NCBI RefSeq assembly: GCF_004028095.1
Contig: NZ_SBHM01000006.1
Location: 372,001-436,000, forward strand
Length of the DNA: 64,000 nt
Reading direction: 5' to 3'
Source of the DNA: Paenarthrobacter ureafaciens
GTDB lineage: Bacteria; Actinomycetota; Actinomycetes; Actinomycetales; Micrococcaceae
Below are positions 1 through 9,010 of this stretch, in pieces. The position numbers and the translations under genes were made by a program. The number at the start of each line of letters is the position of its first letter. Position 1 is the first letter of the stretch. The notes below the pieces were generated by a model. That model worked only from the letters and a program-made list of their open reading frames with translations, did not search any database and was not told the origin of the DNA.

Positions 1-980
1 GCAGGCTGCCCTGCAATCCGGACGCTGCCGCCCGGTGACTCGTCAACGGCCTGAACCGAGCCTATCGCAGTAAAGCCCGCCGGCAGCTGAATTCCAGCCG
101 GGAACGTGGCCAGCAATCCGTGGTCTTCTCCCCCGCCCAGGACCCACGCCATGGGGTCAATGCCCAGCAGTCCGGCAGCGGCCTCCAACGGAGCGGCGTG
201 TGCCTTCAACGCTACGGGATCGAAATCCAGGACCACGGTGCTGGCTGCCGCCATCCTGCCGGCGTCCCGGATCAGGCCATCGGAAATATCCATCATTGCC
301 TTTACACCGCTGTTCGCCGCCAAAGGTCCTGCGGCCAGGGGCGGTATGGGCCTGCATTGGTTTTCGACCAGTGCTTTCTGCTCCGGCGTCAGGCTGGCCA
401 TGGCCACACTGCTTTCAAGCAGCGCCAGGCCTGCTGCGGCCCGGCCCAACGTTCCGGCGACGGCCACGACGTCCCCCGCTTCCGCACCCGAGCGCACCAC
501 CGGAGGGAGCCCGCCAAGCGTCCCGACGACGGCGACAGTCACCCCAAGCTCCCGTCCGCGGCCAAGATCGCCGCCCGCCACCGAACAGTCCGCTGCCCCG
601 AGGTCCCTGATGGCGGCCGTGAGTCCGTCGGCGAAATCCTCCACCCAGGAAACCTGCGTGGCAGGAGGCATGGTCAGGCTGACCACCAGGGAGGTGGCGC
701 GTCCGCCCATGGCATTGATGTCGCTAAGGTTCTGGGCGGCCGCCTTCCAGCCGACGTCAAAGCCCGTGGTCCGGTAACCGTTGTTCCACTGCAGCCGGAA
801 GTCCTGGTCCTGCGTTTGGGTATCGATGGAGATGAGGGTCCTGCCATCCGGAGCAGCAACCAACGCGGCGTCATCGCCGGGGCCCAGAAGGACCGCGGAA
901 GTCCGGTTCAGGCGGGGAAAAATCCGGGCCAGCAACTCTGATTCAGAGAGGTGGGCAACGGTCAACTGTTCTTCAAGCAC
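1..980 (-). CDS. thiL: Thiamine-monophosphate kinase, 3' end cut by window edge
   Basis: ThiL phosphorylates thiamine monophosphate to thiamine diphosphate with ATP in the cytoplasm. About 326 codons are visible. The GTG at 980 is chosen because an in-frame TAG lies four codons upstream. Family motifs in order: GDDAAL at about 35-40, NLSDINAMGG at 84-93, GGDLGRG at 136-142 and DISDGL at 231-236, all parts of the AIR-synthase-like ATP and Mg site. The C-terminus runs off the left edge. It is divergent from the DUF3515 lipoprotein gene, with about 50 bases between them. The thiL/DUF3515/ddl neighbourhood is common in actinobacteria. Identification is firm; only the missing C-terminus is unknown. 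Confidence 0.93.
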   Translation of the reverse strand, partial: MLEEQLTVAHLSESELLARIFPRLNRTSAVLLGPGDDAALVAAPDGRTLISIDTQTQDQDFRLQWNNGYRTTGFDVGWKAAAQNLSDINAMGGRATSLVVSLTMPPATQVSWVEDFADGLTAAIRDLGAADCSVAGGDLGRGRELGVTVAVVGTLGGLPPVVRSGAEAGDVVAVAGTLGRAAAGLALLESSVAMASLTPEQKALVENQCRPIPPLAAGPLAANSGVKAMMDISDGLIRDAGRMAAASTVVLDFDPVALKAHAAPLEAAAGLLGIDPMAWVLGGGEDHGLLATFPAGIQLPAGFTAIGSVQAVDESPGGSVRIAGQP

Positions 981-1033
981 GGTCCTACGCTATCGCGAGC
1001 GACCGACAGAATAATGCGGGATAGGCTGGAGTG

Positions 1034-1528
1034 ATGCACCGAAAGACCCTCCGCCGGACGGTTGCGGCCTTCGCCGTCTCCGGAACGGCCGTCCTTGCAC
1101 TGTCTGCCTGCTCTCCCGCCGTTGACGTCACGGCCGCGAACGATGCCGCCAATCCGGCCTGCGCTCCCATGATGGTGGCACTGCCTGACAAGATCGGCGA
1201 CGCGGGCCTCCGCAAGACCAACAGTCAGGCAACCGCGGCTTGGGGCGACCCATCGCAGGTCATCCTCCGGTGCGGGGTCAACGTACCGGGCCCCACCACG
1301 GACCGTTGCGTCACTGTGAACGACATCGACTGGGTGATCAAGGAAGGCGATCCCTACTACACATTGACCACGTACGGCCGGGAGCCGGCTACTGAGATCC
1401 TCATGGATCCGGACAAGATCAGCTCCGCGACAGTACTGGCGGACCTTGCCGCCGCAGCCGGCAAAATCAAGACAACGCGGCAGTGCATCGGCCAGGAAGA
1501 CCTGCAGAACCTGCCGTCCGACAAGTAG
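1034..1528 (+). CDS. DUF3515 family lipoprotein
   Basis: A 164-residue exported lipoprotein of the actinobacterial DUF3515 family, whose function is unknown. The N-terminus has RKTLRR followed by a hydrophobic stretch and a lipobox LSAC with the acylated cysteine at about residue 26. The mature part carries paired cysteines (CAP, RCGV, DRCV and QCIG) that could form disulfides outside the membrane. ATG at 1034 is preferred; a GTG immediately upstream at 1031 would add one residue. The gene converges with ddl, 16 bases away. Its conserved place beside ddl and thiL suggests an envelope role, but this is inference from position only. Confidence 0.85.
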   Translation: MHRKTLRRTVAAFAVSGTAVLALSACSPAVDVTAANDAANPACAPMMVALPDKIGDAGLRKTNSQATAAWGDPSQVILRCGVNVPGPTTDRCVTVNDIDWVIKEGDPYYTLTTYGREPATEILMDPDKISSATVLADLAAAAGKIKTTRQCIGQEDLQNLPSDK

Positions 1529-1544
1529 CGGGACGGCAGGTCTG

Positions 1545-2684
1545 CTAGCGCAGCCCGGTCTTTCGAGTCAGCGCAAGGTGGATGAGTTCGTCGATCAGCT
1601 CACCGTAAGCAAGCCCCGAGGCGGCCCACATCTGCGGATACATGCTCTTGGGCGTGAAGCCGGGCATGGTGTTGATTTCGTTGATGATCAAGTCACCTGA
1701 CGGAGTGTAGAAGAAGTCCACCCGGCTCAAGCCTTCCGCGCCCACCGCATCAAAGGCGACTGCGGCAAGTTCTCGGACGCGGGCTATGTCCTGGTCAGGC
1801 ATGTCGGCCGGGCAGCTGAGGGCCGCGGCACCGTCCTCCACATACTTCGCCGCGAAGTCATAGAACTGGTGCTCACCGGCCGCAACGGCGATTTCGCCGG
1901 GCATGGACGTCCGCGGGGCATCCGTTCCGCGCCCCTGCAGGACGGCGCACTCAATTTCGCGGCCGTCTATTCCTGCTTCGATGACCAGCTTGAGGTCGTG
2001 CCGGCGGGCTTCTTCAATGGCGGCGTCAAGGCCATCAAGGGAGTCGACCTTGGAAATGCCCATCGAGGAGCCCGCGCGTGCAGGCTTAACGAAGACCGGG
2101 AATCCCAGCTTGTCCACGCGCTTGCGGACAGCTTCGGGATCGGTCAGCCATTCCCTGTCCGTCACAGCGATGTACGGGCCCACGGTCAACCCCGCGGCCT
2201 CGAAAACCACCTTCATGAAGTGCTTGTCCATGCCTACGGCGGAGGCCAGGACTCCTGCGCCCACGTAGCGGGTGTCGGACAACTCCAGAAGTCCTTGGAT
2301 GGTCCCGTCTTCGCCCCACGGGCCGTGGAGCAGCGGAAACACGACGTCCACGGAGCCCAGCTCCTGAGGTACGGCGTTGGGTTCGGTGACAACGAGCTGA
2401 TGCTCTCCCCCGATTTCTGCCAGGGTGACTGTCTTCTCAGATGCGGCAACCTCAGGCAGGGCCGAGGAACTCAGCGACCACTGGCTGGTATCGCCTGAAG
2501 CGAGCACCCACTGGCCTGACTTGGCGATGCCGATGGGCACGACGTCGTACTTTTCCCGGTCTATGGCACCCATCACGCCGGCGGCGGTGACGCAACTGAC
2601 GGCGTGCTCACTGGAGCGCCCGCCAAACAGGATCGCCACCCGGGGCCGCCGTCCGGCAGCGGGAGTTGAATTTTCTGTCACCAT
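1545..2684 (-). CDS. ddl: D-alanine--D-alanine ligase
   Basis: Ddl joins two D-alanines using ATP to make the dipeptide at the end of the peptidoglycan stem peptide. At 379 residues it has the usual length for the actinobacterial form. Visible motifs are the N-terminal GGRSSEHAVS (21-30), an ATP-grasp core with FVKPARAGSSMGISKV, and EINTMPGFT (336-344), which carries the Mg-binding Glu and Asn. The start codon shares one base with the gpsA stop (TGATG), so the two are probably translationally coupled. It is the last gene of the murA-plsC-gpsA-ddl run. Confidence 0.97.
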   Translation of the reverse strand: MVTENSTPAAGRRPRVAILFGGRSSEHAVSCVTAAGVMGAIDREKYDVVPIGIAKSGQWVLASGDTSQWSLSSSALPEVAASEKTVTLAEIGGEHQLVVTEPNAVPQELGSVDVVFPLLHGPWGEDGTIQGLLELSDTRYVGAGVLASAVGMDKHFMKVVFEAAGLTVGPYIAVTDREWLTDPEAVRKRVDKLGFPVFVKPARAGSSMGISKVDSLDGLDAAIEEARRHDLKLVIEAGIDGREIECAVLQGRGTDAPRTSMPGEIAVAAGEHQFYDFAAKYVEDGAAALSCPADMPDQDIARVRELAAVAFDAVGAEGLSRVDFFYTPSGDLIINEINTMPGFTPKSMYPQMWAASGLAYGELIDELIHLALTRKTGLR

Positions 2685-3736
2685 CAGTAGTCGCCTTCGG
2701 ACTTCAGTGCCCGGGCCAGCAGGCGTGGCCCCAGGTCATCAACGGACATCTTGCCTTCCAGCACCGCCACCACGGCAGCGGTAATGGGCATCTCAACATC
2801 GAGCTTGCCGGCAAGCTCATGCACGGCCGGTCCCGACTTGATGCCTTCGGCTGTTTGGGTCATGCGGGCGGCTACCTGATCCAGGCTGAGGCCTTCACCC
2901 AAGAGGCGCCCGGCGGTGTGGTTGCGCGATAACGCGGAAGAGCACGTCGCCACGAGGTCTCCCAATCCCGCCAGGCCGGCCATCGTATGGGCTTCTCCCC
3001 CGAGCGCCAAAGCGAGCCGGGACGTCTCGGCCAGGCCACGGGTAATCACCGAGGCCTTGGTGTTGTCCCCCATCTGCTTGCCTTCGCAGATGCCGACGGC
3101 CAAGGCAATGACGTTCTTGACGATCCCGCCGATCTCGACGCCAACCACGTCAGTGCTGGTGTACGGCCGGAAGTACGGCGCAGTACAGCAGAGGGCGATG
3201 GCCGCAGCAGTTTCAGCGTCGCTGCACGCCACCACGGATGCGGTGGGCTGCTCCCGTGCGATCTCCATGGCAAGGTTCGGTCCTGACACCACGGCAACCC
3301 GCGAGGCCGGGATACCCAGCTCCTGGGCGATCACTTCGCTCATGCGAGCGTCGGTGCCGAGCTCAAGGCCCTTCATCAGGGAGACCACTATGGCATTGGG
3401 CTCCAGGAGCGGCTTCCACTCGCTGAGCTGGGGCCGCAGGGACTGCGCGGGCACGGCCAGCACAACCAGGCCTGCTCCCTTGAGGACCTCGGAAACGTCG
3501 GTGGAAGCGGTGATCGTGGCCGGGAGGCTGATGCCGTCCAAGTACTGTTCATTCCGATGGACGGAGTTGATCTGGTCCACTACCTCGGCACGGCGACCCC
3601 ACAGGTGGATCTTCCGATCCGCCCCTGTGGCGTCGGCAGCATCGGCAAGGACTTTGGCAAAGGTGGTTCCCCACGACCCGGCACCCAGCACGGCCACCTT
3701 GTCCGCAGCCGGCACGCCAGTTTCGATCAGCGTCAT
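2684..3736 (-). CDS. gpsA: Glycerol-3-phosphate dehydrogenase [NAD(P)+]
   Basis: GpsA reduces dihydroxyacetone phosphate to sn-glycerol 3-phosphate, the backbone for phospholipids. The 350-residue protein has the Rossmann motif GAGSWG at 18-23, the family signature SGPNLAMEIA at 151-160, and the catalytic lysine in GIVKNVIA at about 207. It overlaps plsC upstream by four bases (ATGA) and ddl downstream by one base. Pairing glycerol-phosphate synthesis directly with an acyltransferase gene fits a phospholipid unit. Confidence 0.97.
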   Translation of the reverse strand: MTLIETGVPAADKVAVLGAGSWGTTFAKVLADAADATGADRKIHLWGRRAEVVDQINSVHRNEQYLDGISLPATITASTDVSEVLKGAGLVVLAVPAQSLRPQLSEWKPLLEPNAIVVSLMKGLELGTDARMSEVIAQELGIPASRVAVVSGPNLAMEIAREQPTASVVACSDAETAAAIALCCTAPYFRPYTSTDVVGVEIGGIVKNVIALAVGICEGKQMGDNTKASVITRGLAETSRLALALGGEAHTMAGLAGLGDLVATCSSALSRNHTAGRLLGEGLSLDQVAARMTQTAEGIKSGPAVHELAGKLDVEMPITAAVVAVLEGKMSVDDLGPRLLARALKSEGDY

Positions 3737-4551
3737 TTGCCGCCCTCAAGATCCGGAGCCTCGGACGCTCCCGTTGGGTTTGCTTCGGTCGACGCCGCGG
3801 AGCCCGGTTTCAGGCCGCGCTCCACAAAACGTCCGTGCTTGGCTTGCTGGTGGTTGGCCGGATCCCAGCGCTCAGCCGGTGCCTGCTCGCCCCGCAGTGT
3901 TTCCAGGAGCCCGGTGATGGCGTCCATGATCAACTCCGTGGCCTCAGCCAACGTCGTACGGTCCATGGGCTTGTCCCTGAAAGCGCTCAGGTCCACGGGT
4001 TCTCCTACCAGGACCCGGACCGTCTTCCGCGGAAAGATGTGGAACCGCTTTGCATAGCGGGGGAACACTTCCTGGGCGCCCCAATGGGCCATCGGCACTA
4101 CGGGCGCGCCGGTCTGCAACGCCAAACGGGCTGCCCCGGTGTGGCCCTTCATCGGCCACAGATCGGGATCCCTCGTGAGGGTCCCCTCCGGGTAGATGAT
4201 GATGGACCCGCCGGCATCAACCACCTCTTTGGCGACCTGCAGCGAGCGGTTCGCACCCGCCGTCGAACGTTCCACCGGTATCTGCCGGGTGGCACGCAAC
4301 AGAGAGCCTAGTACGGGCACCTTGAAGAGGCCCGATTTGGCAAGGAAGTGCGGCGGGCGCTTCTGGTTGTACAGCATGTGGCCGATCACGATGGGGTCGA
4401 TCTCAGTGCAATGGTTGGGCACGGCGATGAAGCCACCCTCGGGGAGCTTCTCCGTTCCCTCCCATTTCTTCGCCATGAGGACGTTCATCAGCGGACGCGC
4501 GATGCCTGCCAGAAACACGAATGTGGCACGGCTCTTGGCCGATTCCTTCAA
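3733..4551 (-). CDS. plsC: 1-acyl-sn-glycerol-3-phosphate acyltransferase-type enzyme (PlsC family)
   Basis: A 272-residue LPLAT/PlsC family acyltransferase, expected to move a fatty acyl chain onto lysophosphatidic acid at the membrane. The catalytic His-Asp pair is in NHCTEID (His47, Asp52) and the second motif is PEGTLT at 121-126. The last 40 or so residues are hydrophilic and look disordered. It lies 12 bases after murA and overlaps gpsA by four bases. The exact acyl acceptor cannot be told from sequence; lysophosphatidate is the natural guess given gpsA next door. Confidence 0.9.
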   Translation of the reverse strand: MKESAKSRATFVFLAGIARPLMNVLMAKKWEGTEKLPEGGFIAVPNHCTEIDPIVIGHMLYNQKRPPHFLAKSGLFKVPVLGSLLRATRQIPVERSTAGANRSLQVAKEVVDAGGSIIIYPEGTLTRDPDLWPMKGHTGAARLALQTGAPVVPMAHWGAQEVFPRYAKRFHIFPRKTVRVLVGEPVDLSAFRDKPMDRTTLAEATELIMDAITGLLETLRGEQAPAERWDPANHQQAKHGRFVERGLKPGSAASTEANPTGASEAPDLEGGK

Positions 4552-4563
4552 AGGGGTCCCCTG

Positions 4564-5889
4564 CTACTTGGTAGTGGTGATGTCGAAATCGGCACCAAGG
4601 CCCGCGAGCTTCTCAGTGAAGCGCTCGTAGCCACGGTTGATGATATCGATGCCGGTGACCCGCGAGGTACCGGTTGCTGCCAGGGCGGCGATCAGGTGGC
4701 TGAAACCGCCGCGGAGATCGGGGATGTCAATTTCGGTGCCGCGGAGCGGAGTGGGGCCGGAAATCACGGCGGAGTGCAGGAAGTTCCGCTGGCCGAACCG
4801 GCACGGAACACTGCCAAGGCATTCGCGGTGGACTTGGATATTCGCCCCCATGCGCGCCAAGGCATCGGTAAAGCCAAAGCGGTTCTCGTACACGGTTTCG
4901 TGCACGATCGACACACCTTCGGCCTGCGTCAGGGCAACCACCAGGGGCTGCTGCCAGTCCGTCATGAACCCGGGGTGTACGTCGGTTTCCAGCACCAACG
5001 GCGTCAGTTTTCCGCCGGGGTGGTAGAAACGGATGCCGTCGTCGCCGATGTCCATCCCGCCGCCCACCTTCCGGTACGTGTTCAGGAACGTCATCATGTC
5101 GCGTTGGGATGCACCTTCAACGAAGATGTCACCCCGCGTGACCAGCGCGGCCGAGGCCCAGGAAGCGGATTCGTTGCGGTCTGCCAGGGCCCGGTGGTTA
5201 TAGCCGCCGAGGTCCTTGACGCCTTCAATCCTGATGGTGCGGTCCGTCTGGACACTGATGATCGCGCCCATCTTTTGGAGCACGGCAATGAGGTCAACCA
5301 CCTCGGGCTCCGTTGCTGCGCCGGAGAGCTCGGTGATTCCTTCCGCGCGGGTAGCGCTGAGGAGAACCTGCTCGGTAGCACCCACGGAAGGATACGGCAG
5401 GGAAATCTTGGCGCCGTGGAGTCCGTTCGGTGCCGAAATGTGGATGCCGCCGGGACGCTTCTCCACCACGGCACCGAACTGGCGAAGCACGTTCAAGTGG
5501 TAGTCGATGGGGCGGTCCCCGATCTTGCAGCCGCCCAGGTCCGGGATGAAGGCCTCGCCGATCGCGTGGATCAACGGCCCGCAAAGCAGGATCGGGATCC
5601 TGGAATCGCCTGCGTGGGCGTCAATGGCGGTGCTGGACGCGGTCTTGGCGTCCTTGGGGTCCAACGTCAGGTCTCCCGTCGCCGGGTCTTTCACCACCGT
5701 CACGCCATGGAGCTGCAGGAGGCTGGTGACAACCTCGACGTCCTTGATTTCCGGCACGTTCCGCAGCACGGAAGGTTCACTGCCCAGCAGTGCCGCAACC
5801 ATGGCTTTGGGTACAAGGTTCTTGGCCCCCCGAACGGTTACTCGTCCGGTCAAAGGGACGCCACCGCGGATTGTCAGAACACTACTCAT
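4564..5889 (-). CDS. murA: UDP-N-acetylglucosamine 1-carboxyvinyltransferase
   Basis: MurA transfers enolpyruvate from PEP to UDP-GlcNAc, the first committed step of peptidoglycan synthesis. It is 441 residues. The substrate-binding Lys-Asn pair is in GAKNLVPKA (about 23-24). The active-site cysteine is in GGCKIGDRPIDYHL, Cys121, in the position that fosfomycin alkylates in sensitive enzymes. ATG at 5889 has an AGGAA about ten bases upstream. It is the first gene of a four-gene run with short gaps or overlaps, so it probably leads the murA-plsC-gpsA-ddl operon. Confidence 0.97.
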   Translation of the reverse strand: MSSVLTIRGGVPLTGRVTVRGAKNLVPKAMVAALLGSEPSVLRNVPEIKDVEVVTSLLQLHGVTVVKDPATGDLTLDPKDAKTASSTAIDAHAGDSRIPILLCGPLIHAIGEAFIPDLGGCKIGDRPIDYHLNVLRQFGAVVEKRPGGIHISAPNGLHGAKISLPYPSVGATEQVLLSATRAEGITELSGAATEPEVVDLIAVLQKMGAIISVQTDRTIRIEGVKDLGGYNHRALADRNESASWASAALVTRGDIFVEGASQRDMMTFLNTYRKVGGGMDIGDDGIRFYHPGGKLTPLVLETDVHPGFMTDWQQPLVVALTQAEGVSIVHETVYENRFGFTDALARMGANIQVHRECLGSVPCRFGQRNFLHSAVISGPTPLRGTEIDIPDLRGGFSHLIAALAATGTSRVTGIDIINRGYERFTEKLAGLGADFDITTTK

Positions 5890-5945
5890 CTATACCGGTT
5901 TCCTCACGACTACTCGCCCCCCAATACTTTCAAAGGCTCCTGCTA

Positions 5946-5974
5946 AGCATAGAAGCTCGCGTTACCTAACCGAA
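5946..5974 (-). promoter_or_regulatory. Candidate sigma-A type promoter for the murA operon
   Basis: On the minus strand TTCGGT (5969-5974) and TATGCT (5946-5951) are separated by exactly 17 bases and end about 57 bases before the murA start. Inference from hexamer match and spacing only. Confidence 0.35.
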
Positions 5975-6023
5975 ATGCAGCCCCCGCGCGCCGGGTTCAT
6001 CGCATGGCCCCGGGCTCCCTGCG

Positions 6024-6068
6024 AAAAAAGACCGGAGGCCCTGGTGAAAGGGACTTCCGGTCTTTTTC
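6024..6068 (-). terminator. Rho-independent terminator after leuD
   Basis: The arms AAAAGACCGGA and TCCGGTCTTTT flank an 18-20 base loop, with A and T runs on both sides, so the hairpin would work in either direction. It sits 36 bases past the leuD stop and upstream of the murA promoter, insulating the two operons. Confidence 0.85.
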
Positions 6069-6104
6069 GATGGGCGTATGTTGCCCCTTTATGCGTCTGC
6101 TAAT

Positions 6105-6704
6105 TCAGCTCCTGGCAGGAAGCGTCGTCGGCTTGAAAGATGGCCGGGTGGCCTCGTAGGCAGTGATGTCCGCCTCGTGCTGCAGGGTGAGCCCGATGTC
6201 GTCGAGGCCTTCCAGGAGCCGCCAACGCGTGTAATCGTCAATCTCGAACGGGGCAACCACATTGCCGCATTCGACGGTCTTGGACACGAGGTCCACCTTG
6301 ACCTCGGCACCGGGATTGTTCTCCAGCACCTTCCAGATGAGCTCGATGTCATCCTGGGCAACCTCGGCCGCCAGGAGCCCCTGCTTGCCCGAGTTGCCCC
6401 GGAAGATGTCGGCAAAACGGGAGGACAGGACAGCCTTGAAGCCATAGTCCTTCAGGGCCCACACGGCATGTTCACGCGAGGAACCCGTGCCGAAGTCCGG
6501 TCCCGCCACCAGGACGGAACCTGCGTTGAACGGGGCCTGGTTGAGGATGAACGATTCATCCTTGCGCCACGCGGCAAACAGGGCGTCCTCAAAGCCGGTA
6601 CGGGTGATGCGCTTGAGGTAGACAGCCGGGATGATCTGGTCCGTATCCACGTTGCTCTGGCGCAGCGGAACGCCGATTCCGGTGTGGGTGGTGAATTTTT
6701 CCAT
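6105..6704 (-). CDS. leuD: 3-isopropylmalate dehydratase small subunit
   Basis: LeuD is the small (swivel-domain) subunit of isopropylmalate isomerase and converts 2-isopropylmalate to 3-isopropylmalate together with LeuC. It has 199 residues, the usual length. Visible motifs are [14 protein letters not shown] near the N-terminus and [17 protein letters not shown], the swivel loop with the substrate-binding SSRE. It begins nine bases after the leuC stop, so the two are cotranscribed and made together. Confidence 0.97.
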   Translation of the reverse strand: MEKFTTHTGIGVPLRQSNVDTDQIIPAVYLKRITRTGFEDALFAAWRKDESFILNQAPFNAGSVLVAGPDFGTGSSREHAVWALKDYGFKAVLSSRFADIFRGNSGKQGLLAAEVAQDDIELIWKVLENNPGAEVKVDLVSKTVECGNVVAPFEIDDYTRWRLLEGLDDIGLTLQHEADITAYEATRPSFKPTTLPARS

Positions 6705-6713
6705 GGGATCCTC

Positions 6714-8165
6714 CTAGACTGCGGTTCCGGTCAGCGTGGCGGCGGGGGCGGATTCAAGATCCGACGGCGAGCTCAGAGTGCCGCGCACGGCGGTAGCTGC
6801 GGCAACCACGGGTGAAACCAAGTGCGTGCGGCCACCCTTGCCCTGGCGGCCTTCGAAGTTGCGGTTTGACGTGGACGCGCAGCGCTCTCCCGGCTCCAAC
6901 TGGTCCGGGTTCATGCCCAGGCACATGGAGCATCCGGCAAAACGCCACTCGGCACCGAAGTCCTTGAAGACCTTGTCCAGCCCCTCTGCCTCGGCTTCGA
7001 GGCGGACGCGGGCGGAACCCGGGACCACGAGCATGCGGACGTTCGGGTCCTTTTCGCGGCCACGGATGATATCTGCCGCGGCGCGCAGGTCCTCGATGCG
7101 GGAGTTGGTGCAGGAACCCAGGAAGACAGTGTCCACCCTGATGTCCTTCATGGGAGTTCCGGCTTCCAGGCCCATGTAGGTCAGTGCACGTTCGGCGGCC
7201 AGCTTGGCGTTCTCATCACCGAAATCCTCCGGGGACGGCACCTTGGCCGAGAGGGAAACGCCCTGGCCCGGGTTGGTACCCCAGGTCACGAACGGCTCAA
7301 GGGTGTTGGCGTCCAGGTCCACCTCGACGTCGAACGTCGCGTCGTCGTCGGTATGCAGCGTGTTCCAGTATTCGACGGCGGCGTCCCAGTCGGCGCCCTG
7401 GGGCGCGTGGGGGCGTCCCTGCATGTAGTCGTAGGTGGTCTGGTCCGGGGCCACCATACCGGCACGGGCTCCGGCCTCGATGGACATGTTGCAGATCGTC
7501 ATGCGGGCATCCATGGACAAGGCACGGATGGCCGATCCGCGGTACTCCAGGACGTAGCCCTGGCCGCCGCCGGTGCCGATCTTGGCGATGACGGCCAGGA
7601 TGATGTCCTTGGCCGTGACCCCCGGGCGGAGCGTGCCCTCGACGTTGATGGCCATGGTCTTGAAGGGCTTCAAGGACAACGTCTGGGTTGCCATGACGTG
7701 TTCGACTTCCGAAGTGCCGATGCCCATTGCCAGCGCGCCGAATGCGCCATGGGTTGAGGTGTGCGAGTCACCACAGACCACTGTCATGCCGGGCTGGGTC
7801 AAACCGAGCTGCGGTCCAACGACGTGAACAATGCCCTGTTCCTTGTCACCGAGGGAGTGCAGGCGGACACCGAACTCCTTACAGTTGGCGCGGAGGGTTT
7901 CAATCTGCGTGCGGCTGGTCAGGTCCGCGATCGGCTTGTCGATGTCCAAGGTCGGCGTGTTGTGGTCCTCGGTGGCAATGGTGAGGTCAACGCGGCGCAG
8001 CTTGCGGCCGGCCAGCCGCAGGCCTTCGAATGCCTGTGGCGAGGTGACCTCGTGAACCAGGTGCAGGTCAATGAAAAGAAGGTCTGGCTGGGCATTGGCT
8101 CCTTCGCCTTCACCCTTGCGCACCACGTGCGCGTCCCAGACTTTCTCGGCCAGTGTCTTTCCCAC
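6714..8165 (-). CDS. leuC: 3-isopropylmalate dehydratase large subunit
   Basis: LeuC is the aconitase-like [4Fe-4S] subunit of isopropylmalate isomerase in leucine synthesis. Of 483 residues, the cluster ligands are Cys352 (GSCTNSR) and Cys412/Cys415 (GCSMCLG). ATEDHNTPT and [12 protein letters not shown] are the other family signatures. The start is GTG at 8165 with GGGAG a few bases upstream. The C-terminus is a little longer than usual, ending in a low-complexity Ala/Ser/Thr tail. The IclR regulator gene is divergent across a 113-base gap holding a candidate operator. Confidence 0.97.
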   Translation of the reverse strand: MGKTLAEKVWDAHVVRKGEGEGANAQPDLLFIDLHLVHEVTSPQAFEGLRLAGRKLRRVDLTIATEDHNTPTLDIDKPIADLTSRTQIETLRANCKEFGVRLHSLGDKEQGIVHVVGPQLGLTQPGMTVVCGDSHTSTHGAFGALAMGIGTSEVEHVMATQTLSLKPFKTMAINVEGTLRPGVTAKDIILAVIAKIGTGGGQGYVLEYRGSAIRALSMDARMTICNMSIEAGARAGMVAPDQTTYDYMQGRPHAPQGADWDAAVEYWNTLHTDDDATFDVEVDLDANTLEPFVTWGTNPGQGVSLSAKVPSPEDFGDENAKLAAERALTYMGLEAGTPMKDIRVDTVFLGSCTNSRIEDLRAAADIIRGREKDPNVRMLVVPGSARVRLEAEAEGLDKVFKDFGAEWRFAGCSMCLGMNPDQLEPGERCASTSNRNFEGRQGKGGRTHLVSPVVAAATAVRGTLSSPSDLESAPAATLTGTAV

Positions 8166-8248
8166 GGCCTGCTCCCTTCGAAACTGTTGATTGATCTACA
8201 CCCACTCAAGCAGCACGGCTGCAAAGTAGGCCAGCGAAACAACTTGCA

Positions 8249-8263
8249 TCTCAGATATTGAGA
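8249..8263. promoter_or_regulatory. Candidate IclR (NdgR/LtbR-type) operator between leuC and its regulator
   Basis: The sequence TCTCAGATATTGAGA is a dyad with five-base arms TCTCA/TGAGA. It lies 15 bases before the regulator's ATG and 84 bases before leuC. A TTGCAT at 8244 and CAATAT at 8267 are 17 bases apart on the plus strand, so the dyad may sit between the -35 and -10 of a nearly leaderless regulator transcript. The central AGATATTGA recurs upstream of ilvB and ilvC. Binding is inferred. Confidence 0.6.
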
Positions 8264-8278
8264 CGGCAATATCATTAC

Positions 8279-8998
8279 ATGGACAATTCTAGTGGAGTCG
8301 GTGTCATTGATAAAGCGGCCCAGGTACTGGACGCCCTCGAGGCCGGGCCCACCACGCTGGCCCAGCTGGTAGCGGCCACCGGACTGGCCAGGCCGACCGT
8401 TCACCGGCTCGCGCTTGCCTTGGTCCACCACCGGTTGGTCAGCCGGGACATCCAAGGGCGGTTCGTCCTGGGCAGCCGCCTCGTGGAACTGGCCTCCGCA
8501 GCGGGCGAGGACCGGCTCATCGCTTCTGCCGGACCCGTGCTGATCCAATTGCGCGATGCCACGGGCGAGAGCGCCCAGATCTTCCGCCGCCAGGGAGACT
8601 GGCGTGTCTGCGTCGCCTCCGCCGAGCGGCCCATAGGTTTGCGCGACACCATTCCCGTAGGCACCCAATTGTCCATGAAGGCCGGGTCCGCCGCGCAGGT
8701 GCTCCTCGCGTGGGAAGACCACGACCGTCTCCTGGAAGGCCTGCAGAACGCACGGTTCACGCCCACCGTCCTGGCAGGAGTACGACGCCGGGGCTGGGGC
8801 CAGAGCCTCGGCGAGCGCGAGCCGGGGGTTGCCTCGGTTTCCGCGCCGGTACGGGGTCCTTCCGGCCGCGTCATTGCCGCAGTGTCCATCTCGGGCCCGA
8901 TTGAGCGCCTCACCCGCCAACCCGGCCGCCTGCACGCCGAGGTAGTCTGCAATGCAGCCAGGGTGCTGACCGAGGCGCTCCGGAAGAACAACGACTAA
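8279..8998 (+). CDS. ndgR: IclR-family transcriptional regulator (NdgR/AreB/LtbR-like)
   Basis: A DNA-binding regulator of the IclR family. From ATG at 8279 it is 239 residues: an N-terminal winged helix-turn-helix (about 10-65, with GPTTLAQLVAATGLARPTVHRL) and a C-terminal effector domain. The ATG is chosen over an upstream TTG because the protein then starts MDNSSGVGVIDKA, as is typical for this subfamily. Its place divergent to leuCD is conserved in actinobacteria, where NdgR, AreB and LtbR control leucine and branched-chain amino-acid genes. The shared operator core supports the same role here. The symbol is assigned by context and similarity. Confidence 0.87.
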   Translation: MDNSSGVGVIDKAAQVLDALEAGPTTLAQLVAATGLARPTVHRLALALVHHRLVSRDIQGRFVLGSRLVELASAAGEDRLIASAGPVLIQLRDATGESAQIFRRQGDWRVCVASAERPIGLRDTIPVGTQLSMKAGSAAQVLLAWEDHDRLLEGLQNARFTPTVLAGVRRRGWGQSLGEREPGVASVSAPVRGPSGRVIAAVSISGPIERLTRQPGRLHAEVVCNAARVLTEALRKNND

Positions 8999-9010
8999 CC
9001 AAGGACGGCC

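Noticed and set aside
981-1030. Possible TPP riboswitch near thiL
   Set aside because: The gap is only about 50 bases and shows no THI-box core.
4348-5946. Long open frame of 532 codons on the plus strand opposite plsC and murA
   Set aside because: It lies wholly opposite two well-supported genes, has no family motif, and is a by-product of high GC content.
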